The translations under genes and the position numbers were made by a program. The notes under the pieces are model-generated. The model ran no database searches. It saw only the letters and a list, made by a program, of their open reading frames with translations, and was not told the DNA's origin. Shown here one piece after another: positions 1-7,846 of a stretch of 64,000 nucleotides of DNA. Source of the stretch: Humibacter sp. RRB41 (lineage in GTDB: Bacteria; Actinomycetota; Actinomycetes; Actinomycetales; Microbacteriaceae); NCBI RefSeq assembly GCF_022761015.1, contig NZ_JAKWJQ010000001.1, positions 1 to 64,000 of the forward strand. Direction: 5' to 3'. Numbering within the stretch: the stretch's first letter is position 1; each line of letters opens with the position of its first letter.

Positions 1-1
1 C

Positions 2-400
2 GCGGAACTCCTCGGCTACGGACCCATCGACCCGCGCAGCGCCGCAGCGAGCCTGCACAACGCACCGTCGTTTCACCGGGTGATCAACGACCCGGTCGCA
101 CCAGCGAACCTGAACCTGGACCGGCGCAGCTACCGACCCACCGCAGCACAACGACGCTGGTTGAAGATCCGATACGGACTCATCGACGATGCCGCCCCCT
201 ACCTGGCACCGGACGCGGAGATCGACCACGCCATCGAATACCAACACGGCGGCACGACCAACGTGAGCAATCTGCTGCCGATGAAGAAACGCCTCCACCG
301 CATCAAAACCATCACCCGCATCACCATCGAACCGAAACCCGACGGCACCATCCGAATCCGCACACCCACCGGCTACGACACCGACCCACCACCGTTCTAA
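2..400 (+). CDS. HNH endonuclease-like protein, C-terminal part (cut by left edge)
   Basis: The reading frame is open from base 2, so the gene begins outside the window; 132 residues are visible. The tail resembles the HNH domain at the end of actinobacterial DUF222/13E12-type proteins: an IDH core, a GGTT turn, an SNLLP segment and a final H..K. These would normally form a beta-beta-alpha metal nuclease site. The cysteines that usually bind structural zinc in this family are absent: the position before the helix reads PMKKRLH where relatives carry a C-R-H-H type motif. It may be a degenerate copy, or a zinc-free variant. DUF222/HNH genes are often multicopy in actinobacterial genomes and may be mobile-repeat relics. 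The family call is fairly safe; activity is unknown. Confidence 0.75.
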   Translation, partial: AELLGYGPIDPRSAAASLHNAPSFHRVINDPVAPANLNLDRRSYRPTAAQRRWLKIRYGLIDDAAPYLAPDAEIDHAIEYQHGGTTNVSNLLPMKKRLHRIKTITRITIEPKPDGTIRIRTPTGYDTDPPPF

Positions 401-432
401 AGGCCCACCGCCCTTCCAGCTTCGGCGGGTCG

Positions 433-451
433 GCGACCCCCTCTGGGTCGC
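433..451. terminator. Bidirectional hairpin between convergent genes
   Basis: A perfect 7-bp stem (GCGACCC / GGGTCGC) with a 5-nt loop lies between the HNH gene and the end of the convergent TetR gene. There is no T-tract, so termination is inferred from position and stem strength only. Confidence 0.5.
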
Positions 452-455
452 GGCA

Positions 456-1145
456 TCAATTAGGGCGGGGCACCGCGATGACTCGTTCCACCATCGTCAC
501 GAGCGCGTCGACGAAGCGCGCCCGCTCCATCTCGAGGGGAGCCTCCCCCGTCGCGTCGACCATCGTCCAGTAGTGGCTGATAGCAGAGACGACGACCGAG
601 GCGACGGCATCGGTGTCGACCCCGCTCTCGCCCGCTGCATTCTCGTCCGCCGCACTCTCCCGCGCCCCGCTCTCACCCACGATCCACCCGCGGAGCCACG
701 CGGCGAGCGCCGCCGTCACGGCGTCCACCTCCTGGCGCCGCACCAGACGAGCCAGATCGGGGAGCTCACGCAGGTCGCGGAGCATGATGCGGCTGAGGTC
801 CCGGTCGTGGTCCAGCCGGGCCATGCCCGCTTCCGCAAGGGCGCGAAGCTGCGTACCGAACTCGGCTTGAGTGGTGCCGACCGGTACAACATCCAGGGTC
901 TCGAACACGTCTCGCCTCGAGGCAAGCACGTGCTCGATGCCCTGCTCGAGCACATCGCGCTTGGACCCGAAGTGTCGATAGAGGCCGCCGGACCCGGGTC
1001 GCAGCCCGGCCGCCTCCTCGATCTGGGCGATGGATGTCGCCTCGTACCCCCGCTCACCGAAGAGCCGCATCGCCGCATCGAGCACTCGGAGCTTGGCCGC
1101 CGACGCGCGCACCGGCGGCTCTGCTGCGTCTGACACTGGTGTCAC
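456..1145 (-). CDS. TetR/AcrR family transcriptional regulator
   Basis: A 229-residue one-component repressor. Residues about 18-65 form the TetR DNA-binding domain: an opening helix (RVLDAAMRLFGERGYEATS), the HTH segment AQIEEAAGLRPGSGGLYRHF, and the typical SKRDVLEQ continuation. The C-terminal ligand-binding part is variable and contains a low-complexity Ala/Glu/Ser segment around residues 155-180. The gene diverges from the epimerase-like gene at 1239. A 16-bp palindrome in the 93-bp gap is its likely operator, so it probably represses itself and the neighbour. The effector is unknown. The start ATG is at 1145; starts within the first 15 residues would also be possible. Confidence 0.9.
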   Translation of the reverse strand: MTPVSDAAEPPVRASAAKLRVLDAAMRLFGERGYEATSIAQIEEAAGLRPGSGGLYRHFGSKRDVLEQGIEHVLASRRDVFETLDVVPVGTTQAEFGTQLRALAEAGMARLDHDRDLSRIMLRDLRELPDLARLVRRQEVDAVTAALAAWLRGWIVGESGARESAADENAAGESGVDTDAVASVVVSAISHYWTMVDATGEAPLEMERARFVDALVTMVERVIAVPRPN

Positions 1146-1207
1146 TCGGTGCTCCTCCGCGGTCGATTCGTAGCGACCCCTTGCGATCTCAGCATAGTGG
1201 AGCTAGA

Positions 1208-1223
1208 AAGTAAGTGCTTACTT
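1208..1223. promoter_or_regulatory. Candidate TetR operator (palindrome)
   Basis: The sequence AAGTAAGTGCTTACTT has perfect 7-bp arms (AAGTAAG / CTTACTT) around a TG centre. It lies 15 bp upstream of the ATG at 1239, just before its GGAGGG ribosome site at 1228-1233, in the gap shared with the divergent TetR gene. Spacing and symmetry fit a TetR dimer site that would block the epimerase promoter or its start. The AT-rich motif stands out from the GC-rich surroundings. Confidence 0.7.
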
Positions 1224-1238
1224 ATATGGAGGGAATTC

Positions 1239-2180
1239 ATGATGCGCATGATCATCGCCGGAGCGACCGGAGCCATCGGCATCCCACTCGTGAAGCAGCT
1301 GGTCGCCGACGGCCACTCCGTCGTCGGCATCACGCGCACGCAAAGCGGCGTCGCAACCCTCACGGGCATCGGAGCTGAAGGGGTCGTCGCCGATGTGCTC
1401 GACCGCGACGCACTCCTGCGCGCCACGAACGGCCTCGCCGCGGATGCCGTGGTGCACGAACTCACCGCTCTCGCCAAGCCGCCGGCTCGCCACGCGGACA
1501 TGCGCGCCACCGACCGTCTGCGCACGGAGGGCACGGCTCACCTGCTCAAGGTGGCGGGGCAGACCGGAGCCGGGAGGTTCGTCACGCAATCGATGGTGTT
1601 CGGGTACGGCTATCGCGACCTCGGCGACACTCCTCTTACCGAGGATGCCCCGTTCGGCGTTCCGCAGGGCGACGCGTTCGACGAGCACCTCGCGGCGATG
1701 CGGTCGGCCGAGCAACAGGCTTTCGAGGCATCCGGCGTCGACGGGATCGCGCTGCGCTACGGGCTCTTCTACGGGGCGGATGCCGCATCCGTCGCGACCA
1801 TGCTCCGCAAGCGCGCCATCCCGGTTCCGCACGCAGGCGGCCTTCTCCCATTCGTGCACCACGACGACGCGGCGAAGGCGACCGCGGCGGCGATCGAACG
1901 CGGACGCCCAGGCCAGGCGTACAACATCGTCGACGACACCCCGCACACCTTCCGCGATCTGCTGAACACGATCGCGGCTGCATACGATGCACCGCGGCCC
2001 TACGTTCTGCCGGTCTGGGCATTGCGTGCGGCAGCGCCCTACGCGGCGGCGATGATGGCGGGGGTCAGCATGCGGGCATCCAACGCGAAAGCTCGGCGGG
2101 AGCTCGCCTGGGCGCCCGAGTACCCGTCGATCGACGACGGCATCGGGCCCATCGCCGGCGAACGTGCAGCAGCGTCATGA
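1239..2180 (+). CDS. NAD(P)-dependent epimerase/oxidoreductase (extended/atypical SDR)
   Basis: A 313-residue Rossmann protein. The N-terminal IIAGATGAIGIPLV carries the GxxGxxG dinucleotide motif. A later VTQSMVFGYGY segment sits where extended SDRs place the catalytic strand, and a FVHHDDAAKATAAAIE segment resembles the C-terminal part of NAD-dependent epimerase/dehydratase proteins. The substrate cannot be told. I chose the ATG at 1239 because of the GGAGGG ribosome site 6 bp upstream; an open frame extends further upstream but runs through the operator. The gene is likely controlled by the divergent TetR protein. Its stop overlaps the end of the convergent LssY-like gene. Confidence 0.85.
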   Translation: MMRMIIAGATGAIGIPLVKQLVADGHSVVGITRTQSGVATLTGIGAEGVVADVLDRDALLRATNGLAADAVVHELTALAKPPARHADMRATDRLRTEGTAHLLKVAGQTGAGRFVTQSMVFGYGYRDLGDTPLTEDAPFGVPQGDAFDEHLAAMRSAEQQAFEASGVDGIALRYGLFYGADAASVATMLRKRAIPVPHAGGLLPFVHHDDAAKATAAAIERGRPGQAYNIVDDTPHTFRDLLNTIAAAYDAPRPYVLPVWALRAAAPYAAAMMAGVSMRASNAKARRELAWAPEYPSIDDGIGPIAGERAAAS

Positions 2181-3611
2181 CACGATGCTCGACGGATGCC
2201 TCTTCGCCCACTTGCGCTCGATCTTGAGGTATCTGATGCGTCGCGCCCACGCGCTGGACTGCTCCGCCGACAGCGCCAGCAGCACCAGGATGTCCAGCGG
2301 GAGCCCGAGCAGGTTGGCACGCAGATTCACGTTCGGACCGCCGTTGAAATAGTCGACAGCTGCGAAGATCACGGTCAGCGCACTGACGATCATCGCGAGC
2401 AGCCTCGCCCAGTTGCTGCCGCGGAAGATCAAGGTGATGAGACCGAGCTGCACCAGCACCGCGATGATGGAGACGCTGAGCGCGATCACCGCGGCCGCCG
2501 TATTGAGCGTCTCCGACACCTCGCCCTCCGCGTAGTCGATGGTCACCGAGTTGACGTACGCCTTCCATCCGATGGACGCGATGACGATGCCGACGACCCC
2601 TGCGATCACCCGAAGCACCAGCAAGCCGCTGCCCAGAACGATCGACACCGGGCGTTTGTCCGCCGCGCTCTCGACGACATCAGGCTCCGTGTCGAACTCC
2701 GGCAGTGTGCGGATGCCTCGCAGATCGATGACGGGCAGGTCGCCGTCGGTGATGATCGAGTCGCCTCCGCCGTTGCGTGAGTGGTATCCGGAGGAGAAGT
2801 CGCGGATCGCGCTGACCCGCACCGCCGCATCCGGTGACTCGATCGACTTCACGACGTGATCGCGCTCGATGTCGGTGTCGGCGTCGATGCGGTGCGTGAC
2901 CTGGAGGGTGAACAGCGAGAGCCCCACGCTGCGGTCGAAAGTCGCGGCGCCCAGCCAATCGGATGGAAATCCGCCAGGAAGGTACCAGTCGGGCGGGCAC
3001 TTCCAGAATCGCACGTGGTGCCGCTTGGCGGGATTGCCGCGCACCTCCTGCTGATAGGCGAGGTCCTGCTGCCGTTCGAACAGCAGCAGCGGACTCACCG
3101 GGGCCTCGTCGTAGCTGCGCCGCAGCAGCGTAGACGTGACGATGCGCCAGCTCGATCGGAGCGTGACCGGATCAGCGCGCGTCCACCCCGCCTCGGTCAT
3201 CACCGATTCCACCTGTGCCTGACTTCCGAGCAGTGCGAGGTTGATCGGATCCCCGAGCAGACCGTCGCTCGTCCGCGCCCGCCCGATGAAGTAGTTCGGC
3301 ACGTAGATGCGCGTCAGGATGCTGTGCAGACGCGGCAGCACAAGGTAGGCCAGCAGCGCCCAGAAGAGCACGAAGAAGAGAATGAGCCACCATCCCCAGC
3401 TGAAGCTCTCGGTGATCAGCAGCCATGCCAGCCAGATGGCGGCAAGTGTGCCGAACAGAAAGAAGGCATAGTCGACCGTCTTCGACACCCGAAGACGGAT
3501 GTTCCTGGCAGGCCGCTTGACCGGCTCGCGTTCGCCTTCGCCGGACGCGTCAACAGCTTCGGTCGAGCCGGTCGAACCGGTCGCCGACGATTCAGCTCCC
3601 CCTGCTGACAT
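2175..3611 (-). CDS. Membrane protein with LssY-like C-terminal domain
   Basis: About 478 residues. After a Ser/Gly/Glu-rich N-terminus, two close membrane segments follow (AFFLFGTLAAIWLAWLLITE and WLILFFVLFWALLAYLVLP). Next comes a soluble domain with the motifs LLLFERQQDLAYQQ, a tract ending in KRHHVRFW, and WLGAATFDRSVGL, which I recognise as typical of the LssY C-terminal domain family. Three further hydrophobic helices lie near the C-terminus. LssY-type proteins are membrane proteins of poorly defined function, sometimes beside PAP2 phosphatases; no phosphatase is nearby here. The ATG at 3611 was chosen over a GTG at 3635, but neither has a clear ribosome site. The last bases overlap the convergent gene's stop (TCATGA). 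Confidence 0.7.
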   Translation of the reverse strand: MSAGGAESSATGSTGSTEAVDASGEGEREPVKRPARNIRLRVSKTVDYAFFLFGTLAAIWLAWLLITESFSWGWWLILFFVLFWALLAYLVLPRLHSILTRIYVPNYFIGRARTSDGLLGDPINLALLGSQAQVESVMTEAGWTRADPVTLRSSWRIVTSTLLRRSYDEAPVSPLLLFERQQDLAYQQEVRGNPAKRHHVRFWKCPPDWYLPGGFPSDWLGAATFDRSVGLSLFTLQVTHRIDADTDIERDHVVKSIESPDAAVRVSAIRDFSSGYHSRNGGGDSIITDGDLPVIDLRGIRTLPEFDTEPDVVESAADKRPVSIVLGSGLLVLRVIAGVVGIVIASIGWKAYVNSVTIDYAEGEVSETLNTAAAVIALSVSIIAVLVQLGLITLIFRGSNWARLLAMIVSALTVIFAAVDYFNGGPNVNLRANLLGLPLDILVLLALSAEQSSAWARRIRYLKIERKWAKRHPSSIVS

Positions 3612-3731
3612 GGGCCAATGGTATCGGCCGCTCACCCGAAAATCGCAGGCCGGTCCTGGTGACCCCCTTTAGGGTTGCACCGGCGATTCCCCGCGGAAAC
3701 ACGCGGCAGCCGCCAATCGGACGGACTTCTT

Positions 3732-3765
3732 ACTGACCGGTTAGTGAGTTATGCAACCGTTATCG
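3732..3765. promoter_or_regulatory. Candidate operators upstream of first sugar ABC operon
   Basis: Two symmetric elements lie side by side about 120-150 bp before the binding-protein gene. ACTGACCGGTTAGT (3732-3745) is a palindrome with one mismatched pair. TGCAACCGTTATCG (3752-3765) fits the LacI-family consensus TGNNANCGNTNNCA at seven of eight fixed positions. Together they suggest control by a sugar-responsive LacI-type repressor, in addition to the element at 3826. Confidence 0.45.
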
Positions 3766-3825
3766 GATTGTTCCTGCGAAGGGTGCCGAGTTCGAATAAA
3801 ACGGGGCAGTATCACTCATGCCGCA

Positions 3826-3841
3826 TTCAGAAGTTGAACGC
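3826..3841. promoter_or_regulatory. Shared sugar-operon element, copy 1
   Basis: TTCAGAAGTTGAACGC forms an inverted repeat TTCA-N5-TGAA and differs by one base from the element at 15698-15713 upstream of the mmsAB-chvE operon. It lies 44-59 bp before the GTG start of the binding-protein gene. It is probably a binding site for a regulator common to both operons, such as the ROK protein encoded at 11280 or a LacI-type protein. Confidence 0.6.
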
Positions 3842-3884
3842 GGCATTCCCGGAGGAGTCCGAGTCTCATCAAAGGAGAAGAGAC

Positions 3885-4940
3885 GTGAAGAAATCATCAA
3901 TGATTTCGCTCGCCGTTCTCGCCAGCGCGTCAGCACTTCTGCTGGCGGGCTGCTCGAGCGGAGGTAGTGGTGGTGGCAGCACCACCAAGGCCTCGACGCG
4001 TGCGTGCGTGATCCTTCCCGACGCGGTGTCCTCACCGCGCTGGGAGAACGGCGACAGGCCAGCCCTGCAGAAGGCGATCACGGATGCCGGCTTCACGGCC
4101 GACATCCAGAACGCGCAGGGCGACACCAGCAAGTACGCCACCATCGCAGACCAGCAGCTCAACAAGGGCTGCGGTGTCATGTTGCTCGTCGACTACAACG
4201 GCGCGGGTGTGACCGTGGCCAAGAAGGCGAAGGCGCAAGGCATCCCGGTCATCGCCTACGACCGCCCCATCGCAGGTGCCGACTACTACGTGTCGTTCGA
4301 CAACGAGAAGGTCGGCGAACTGCAGGGCCAGTCGATCGTCGACGCGTTGAAGGCCGAGAACAAGGACCCGTCGACGGCCAAGGTCATCTACATGGGTGGA
4401 GACCCGACCGACGGCAACGCCAAGATGTTCCACGACGGCGCCGTGAAGATCATGTCGGCGGCCGGAATCAAGCCGGCCGCAGAGCCCCCGGGGATCTGGG
4501 ACGCCGACAAGACCGCCACGAACTTCGAGCAGGCGCTGACCTCGCTCGGTGGCAAGGTCGACGCCGTCTGGGTCGCGAACGACACGAACGCGTCCGGTGT
4601 GATCTCGGTGCTCGACAAGAACGGTCTGACCGTTCCCGTCACTGGGCAGGATGCCTCGACGGCCGGTTTGCAGAACGTGCTGCTCGGCAAGCAGACCTCC
4701 ACGGTCTACAAGCCGTACCAGGACGAGGCGAAGGCCGCGTCTGACCTGGCCATCCAGCTCCTGAAGGGCAAGCACCCGAAGGAATCGCAGAAGGTGGACG
4801 GCGTTCCGTTCATCGCCGAGACGCCTCAGCTGATCACCGCCGCCACCGTGCAGAAAGTGGTCGACGACGGCGCAGCCAAGGCGAGTGACATCTGCACCGC
4901 CGCGGTGGCAGCCGCCTGCACCAAGTACGGCGTGAAGTAG
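3885..4940 (+). CDS. Sugar ABC transporter substrate-binding lipoprotein (XylF/periplasmic-binding type)
   Basis: A 351-residue lipoprotein: a KK-rich signal peptide, then lipobox LLAGC with Cys23, followed by a Gly/Ser linker. The mature part is a type-1 periplasmic-binding fold. Segments such as VMLLVDYNGAGVTVAKKAKA, GIPVIAYDRPI and YYVSFDNEKVGELQGQ are typical of xylose/ribose-class sugar binding proteins. It should capture a monosaccharide outside the cell and hand it to the permease encoded at 5859. The GTG at 3885 is preceded by AAAGGAG at a good distance; longer upstream frames would spoil the signal peptide. It is the first gene of a binding protein-ATPase-permease operon. A large hairpin follows it and probably makes this gene more abundant than the downstream ones. 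The substrate is inferred only. Confidence 0.88.
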   Translation: MKKSSMISLAVLASASALLLAGCSSGGSGGGSTTKASTRACVILPDAVSSPRWENGDRPALQKAITDAGFTADIQNAQGDTSKYATIADQQLNKGCGVMLLVDYNGAGVTVAKKAKAQGIPVIAYDRPIAGADYYVSFDNEKVGELQGQSIVDALKAENKDPSTAKVIYMGGDPTDGNAKMFHDGAVKIMSAAGIKPAAEPPGIWDADKTATNFEQALTSLGGKVDAVWVANDTNASGVISVLDKNGLTVPVTGQDASTAGLQNVLLGKQTSTVYKPYQDEAKAASDLAIQLLKGKHPKESQKVDGVPFIAETPQLITAATVQKVVDDGAAKASDICTAAVAAACTKYGVK

Positions 4941-4961
4941 TCACCAGCGCCGAACGGTAGA

Positions 4962-5002
4962 GGGGCTTCGCGCTCGGACCAGGTGGTCCGTCGCGAAGCC
5001 CC
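4962..5002 (+). terminator. Intercistronic stem-loop after the binding-protein gene
   Basis: An 11-bp perfect outer stem (GGGGCTTCGCG / CGCGAAGCCCC) encloses an inner GGACC/GGTCC stem. It lies 22 bp after the stop of the binding-protein gene and 108 bp before the ATPase gene. There is no T-run. The likely role is partial termination or 3'-end mRNA protection, giving more binding protein than membrane components. Confidence 0.65.
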
Positions 5003-5109
5003 TTCGGCCATGTCATGCACGGCCGATTCTCGCGATCATGAATGCGGCGCCCCCGCCGGCAGCGCGAACGCGACCTCAGACATCCATCCCAATGAAAGGA
5101 ACCCGACGC

Positions 5110-5862
5110 ATGGATGAGCCGCTCATCTCGTTGACGGGAGTGAAGAAGAGCTTCGGGCCGGTCAGCGTGCTCCGTGGCGTCGATCTCAAGGCGTATCCCG
5201 GCAAGGTGACAGCCTTGGTCGGCGATAACGGAGCAGGCAAGTCGACCCTCATCAAGGGTCTGGCGGGCGTGCAGCCGTACGACGAAGGCGAGGTGCGCTT
5301 CGACGGTGAGACAGTCACCCTGCACAACCCGCGCGAGGCATCCCGTCTGGGCATCGAGGTCGTCTACCAGGACCTCGCGCTGGCGGACAACCTCGACATC
5401 GTTCAGAACATGTTCCTCGGACGCGAAGAGACCAGCTGGGGCACCTTCGACGAGGGCCGCATGGAGCTCGAGACGAGCAAGGCGCTGCAGCAGCTCTCTG
5501 TTCGAACCGTGAAGTCGGTTCGGCAGAAGGTGGCATCGCTCTCCGGCGGTCAGCGTCAGACCGTGGCGATCGCCCGCTCGGTGATCAACAAGTCACGCCT
5601 CGTCATTCTCGACGAGCCGACCGCAGCGCTCGGTGTCGCCCAGACGGAGCAGGTGATCAATCTGGTGAAGCGTCTTGCGGAACAGAACGTCGCGGTCATC
5701 ATCATCAGCCACAACCTGGCAGATGTCTTCAAGGTCGCCGACTTCATCAGCGTGCTCTACCTGGGCCAGATGGTGGCATCGGTGAAGACCGTGGACACCA
5801 GTTACGACGACGTCGTCGGATACATCACCGGCAGCAAGACCTACACGGGAGAACCGGCATGA
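5110..5862 (+). CDS. Sugar ABC transporter ATP-binding protein (single domain)
   Basis: A 250-residue ABC ATPase with Walker A GDNGAGKST (about residues 40-48), signature LSGGQRQTVAIARS, Walker [12 protein letters not shown] and an H-loop in IIISHNLADV. It powers the permease encoded by the overlapping next gene. Most carbohydrate ABC importers of this class use a two-domain ATPase; here only one nucleotide-binding domain is present, as in XylG-type proteins of XylFGH systems in Streptomyces, so a homodimer is expected. The ATG at 5110 is chosen for its AAAGGAA ribosome site and for matching the family N-terminus (ISLTGVKKSFG). It is very similar in layout to the ATPase at 13618. Confidence 0.9.
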   Translation: MDEPLISLTGVKKSFGPVSVLRGVDLKAYPGKVTALVGDNGAGKSTLIKGLAGVQPYDEGEVRFDGETVTLHNPREASRLGIEVVYQDLALADNLDIVQNMFLGREETSWGTFDEGRMELETSKALQQLSVRTVKSVRQKVASLSGGQRQTVAIARSVINKSRLVILDEPTAALGVAQTEQVINLVKRLAEQNVAVIIISHNLADVFKVADFISVLYLGQMVASVKTVDTSYDDVVGYITGSKTYTGEPA

Positions 5863-7145
5863 GCACCGCAGCACGTGACGCGGAGACCACAGAGGCATCC
5901 CCAGACCCGATCGTCGGCGACATGATCGGCAGCGGCGTCGAAGGCGGCGTCGGCGATCAGGTACGGGCCTACTTCCAGCGCCTTCGTGGCGGCGAGATGG
6001 GGGCGCTGCCGGCGATCGGCGGCCTGGTCGTTCTGGCCATCCTGTTCGCCTTCCTCAGTCCCTACTTCTTGACAGAACGTAACTTCGCCAACCTGCTCAC
6101 GCAGGCGGCGACGCTCGTCATGCTCGGAATGGCGCTGGTGTTCGTCATTCTTCTCGGCGAGATCGACCTCTCCGCCGGCGTGACCGGCGGCGTCGCGATG
6201 TGCGCGTTCATCGTGCTCGTCGACGTCGCGAAATGGAACACCTGGGTCTCGCTTGGTGTCGGATTCCTGATCGGAATCGCCACGGGTGCCTTCATCGGGT
6301 TCTTCGTCGCGAGAGTCGGCATACCCTCGTTCGTCGTGACCCTTGGCTTATTCCTGGGGTTCCAGGGCATCGAGCTGATCATCATCGGCAACGGCGGCCT
6401 GTACAACGTGCAGGACCCGGCCATCCTCGCGATCATGAACAACAACCTGCCCATCTGGGGCGGCTGGGTCATGCTCGCGATCATGGTGTTGATCTCGATC
6501 GGCACATCGTTCTGGGATCGGCGCAGGCGCAGCACGGCCGGAGTGCCGAACCGTGCGGTCGTCCTGGTCTGGATCAAGGTGCTCGTGGTCGCCGTGATCG
6601 GAGGCATCGTGGTCGGGCTGCTCAGCCAGAACCGCGGCACCGGATTCATCAAGGTCGAGGGCGTGCCCATCGTCGTGCCGATCACGCTGGCGATCCTCTG
6701 GATCGGAACGTTCGTGCTGGATCGCACCAAGTACGGTCGCTACCTCTATGCCGTCGGCGGCAACGCAGAGGCGGCGCGCAGGTCCGGCGTGAACGTGATC
6801 AGGATCCGCTGGATCGCGTTCATCATCTGCTCGTTCCTCGCCGTGGTGTCGCAGCTGTTCAGCATCTCGAAGGTCGGTTCCGTCGATCCGTCGGCCGGTG
6901 TGGCCATCGTGCTGAGCGGTGTCGCGGCGGCCGTGGTCGGCGGCGTCAGCCTCTTCGGCGGACGCGGACGCCTCATGCACGCCGCGATCGGCGCCGTCGT
7001 GATCGCGGTGATCACGAACGGTCTCGGACTGCTCAACCTGCCGGCAGGCGTCAACTACGCCGTCACCGGCGGCGTGCTGATCCTGGCGGCGACGGTGGAT
7101 GCGGTCTCCCGCGTGCGCGCGGGCGGGAGCCTGGTCAGGCACTGA
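5859..7145 (+). CDS. Sugar ABC transporter permease (XylH-like, BPD_transp_2)
   Basis: A 428-residue inner-membrane permease with about ten hydrophobic helices. The N-terminal LRGGEMGALPAIGGL and the segment LLGEIDLSAGVTGGVA correspond to the conserved EIDLS signature of the ribose/xylose permease family. Near the end, VVGGVSLFGGRGRLMHAAIG is the usual cytoplasmic coupling segment. The ATG overlaps the ATPase stop by 4 bp (ATGA), so the two are translationally coupled. Together with the binding protein at 3885 it forms a complete sugar importer. The substrate is probably a pentose or related sugar, by family resemblance only. Confidence 0.9.
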   Translation: MSTAARDAETTEASPDPIVGDMIGSGVEGGVGDQVRAYFQRLRGGEMGALPAIGGLVVLAILFAFLSPYFLTERNFANLLTQAATLVMLGMALVFVILLGEIDLSAGVTGGVAMCAFIVLVDVAKWNTWVSLGVGFLIGIATGAFIGFFVARVGIPSFVVTLGLFLGFQGIELIIIGNGGLYNVQDPAILAIMNNNLPIWGGWVMLAIMVLISIGTSFWDRRRRSTAGVPNRAVVLVWIKVLVVAVIGGIVVGLLSQNRGTGFIKVEGVPIVVPITLAILWIGTFVLDRTKYGRYLYAVGGNAEAARRSGVNVIRIRWIAFIICSFLAVVSQLFSISKVGSVDPSAGVAIVLSGVAAAVVGGVSLFGGRGRLMHAAIGAVVIAVITNGLGLLNLPAGVNYAVTGGVLILAATVDAVSRVRAGGSLVRH

Positions 7146-7210
7146 CGGCGAAGCGGATGCTGCCCGGCGAAGGGCTGCGAGTAGGCTCTGGCTTGACTGA
7201 GGGGGAGTCC

Positions 7211-7792
7211 ATGAGCACAGCAGCATCCGCACGACGTCCTGGCGCCGTGACCGCGTCCTATGTCATCTGGTTGATCGGCGCGATCCTGTCGCTGATCGGG
7301 GCGATCTTCGCGCTCTTCGTGGGCATCCTTGCGCTCACCGGCGGCGCCGTGTTCGGGGGCATCGCCGGAGCGGCGGTCGGATCCGTCATCCTGATCTTCT
7401 CGATCTTCGTGTTCGTCGTCGCGATCATCGAGCTGGTGATCGTGAACCGTATGCGCGACGGACGTAACTGGGCGCGCGTGACGCTGACGGTGCTGGGCAT
7501 CCTGTCGCTGCTCGGGACGGTTCTGCCGTGGTTCACCGGCGGCTGGAGCTCGTCGTCATCGTGGAACTTCGTCGGCATCGTCATACTGCTGCTCGCGATC
7601 ATCCTGATGTACGTGCCTGGCGCGAATGCCTACTTCCGCGCGTCGACCCCTGTGCCGGCATCCGCCTACTCGGCGCCTGCCGCGCCGTACACGACGGCCA
7701 TGCCCGTCACTCCTGAGCAGCGGGCAGCGGGCGCCACGACGACCGAGCCTCCCGTGCAGCGACCTGACGACGGACAGCCGCCGGTCTCCTGA
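7211..7792 (+). CDS. Small four-helix membrane protein, function unknown
   Basis: A 193-residue protein with four predicted membrane segments: YVIWLIGAILSLIGAIFALF, a Gly/Ala-rich second helix, a third following the NRMRDGRNWAR loop, and VGIVILLLAIILMYVPG. A Pro/Ala/Thr-rich cytoplasmic or external tail of about 50 residues follows. The RDGRNWAR loop between helices 2 and 3 recurs in small actinobacterial membrane proteins, but I cannot assign a function. The start ATG follows GAGGGGGAG. It is 65 bp after the permease gene and could share its transcript, though nothing links it to transport. Confidence 0.7.
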   Translation: MSTAASARRPGAVTASYVIWLIGAILSLIGAIFALFVGILALTGGAVFGGIAGAAVGSVILIFSIFVFVVAIIELVIVNRMRDGRNWARVTLTVLGILSLLGTVLPWFTGGWSSSSSWNFVGIVILLLAIILMYVPGANAYFRASTPVPASAYSAPAAPYTTAMPVTPEQRAAGATTTEPPVQRPDDGQPPVS

Positions 7793-7846
7793 CGCCACCG
7801 CCGACGCGACCGCCACCGCGAGATGGCTCCGCCGTAGGCTGACGCC

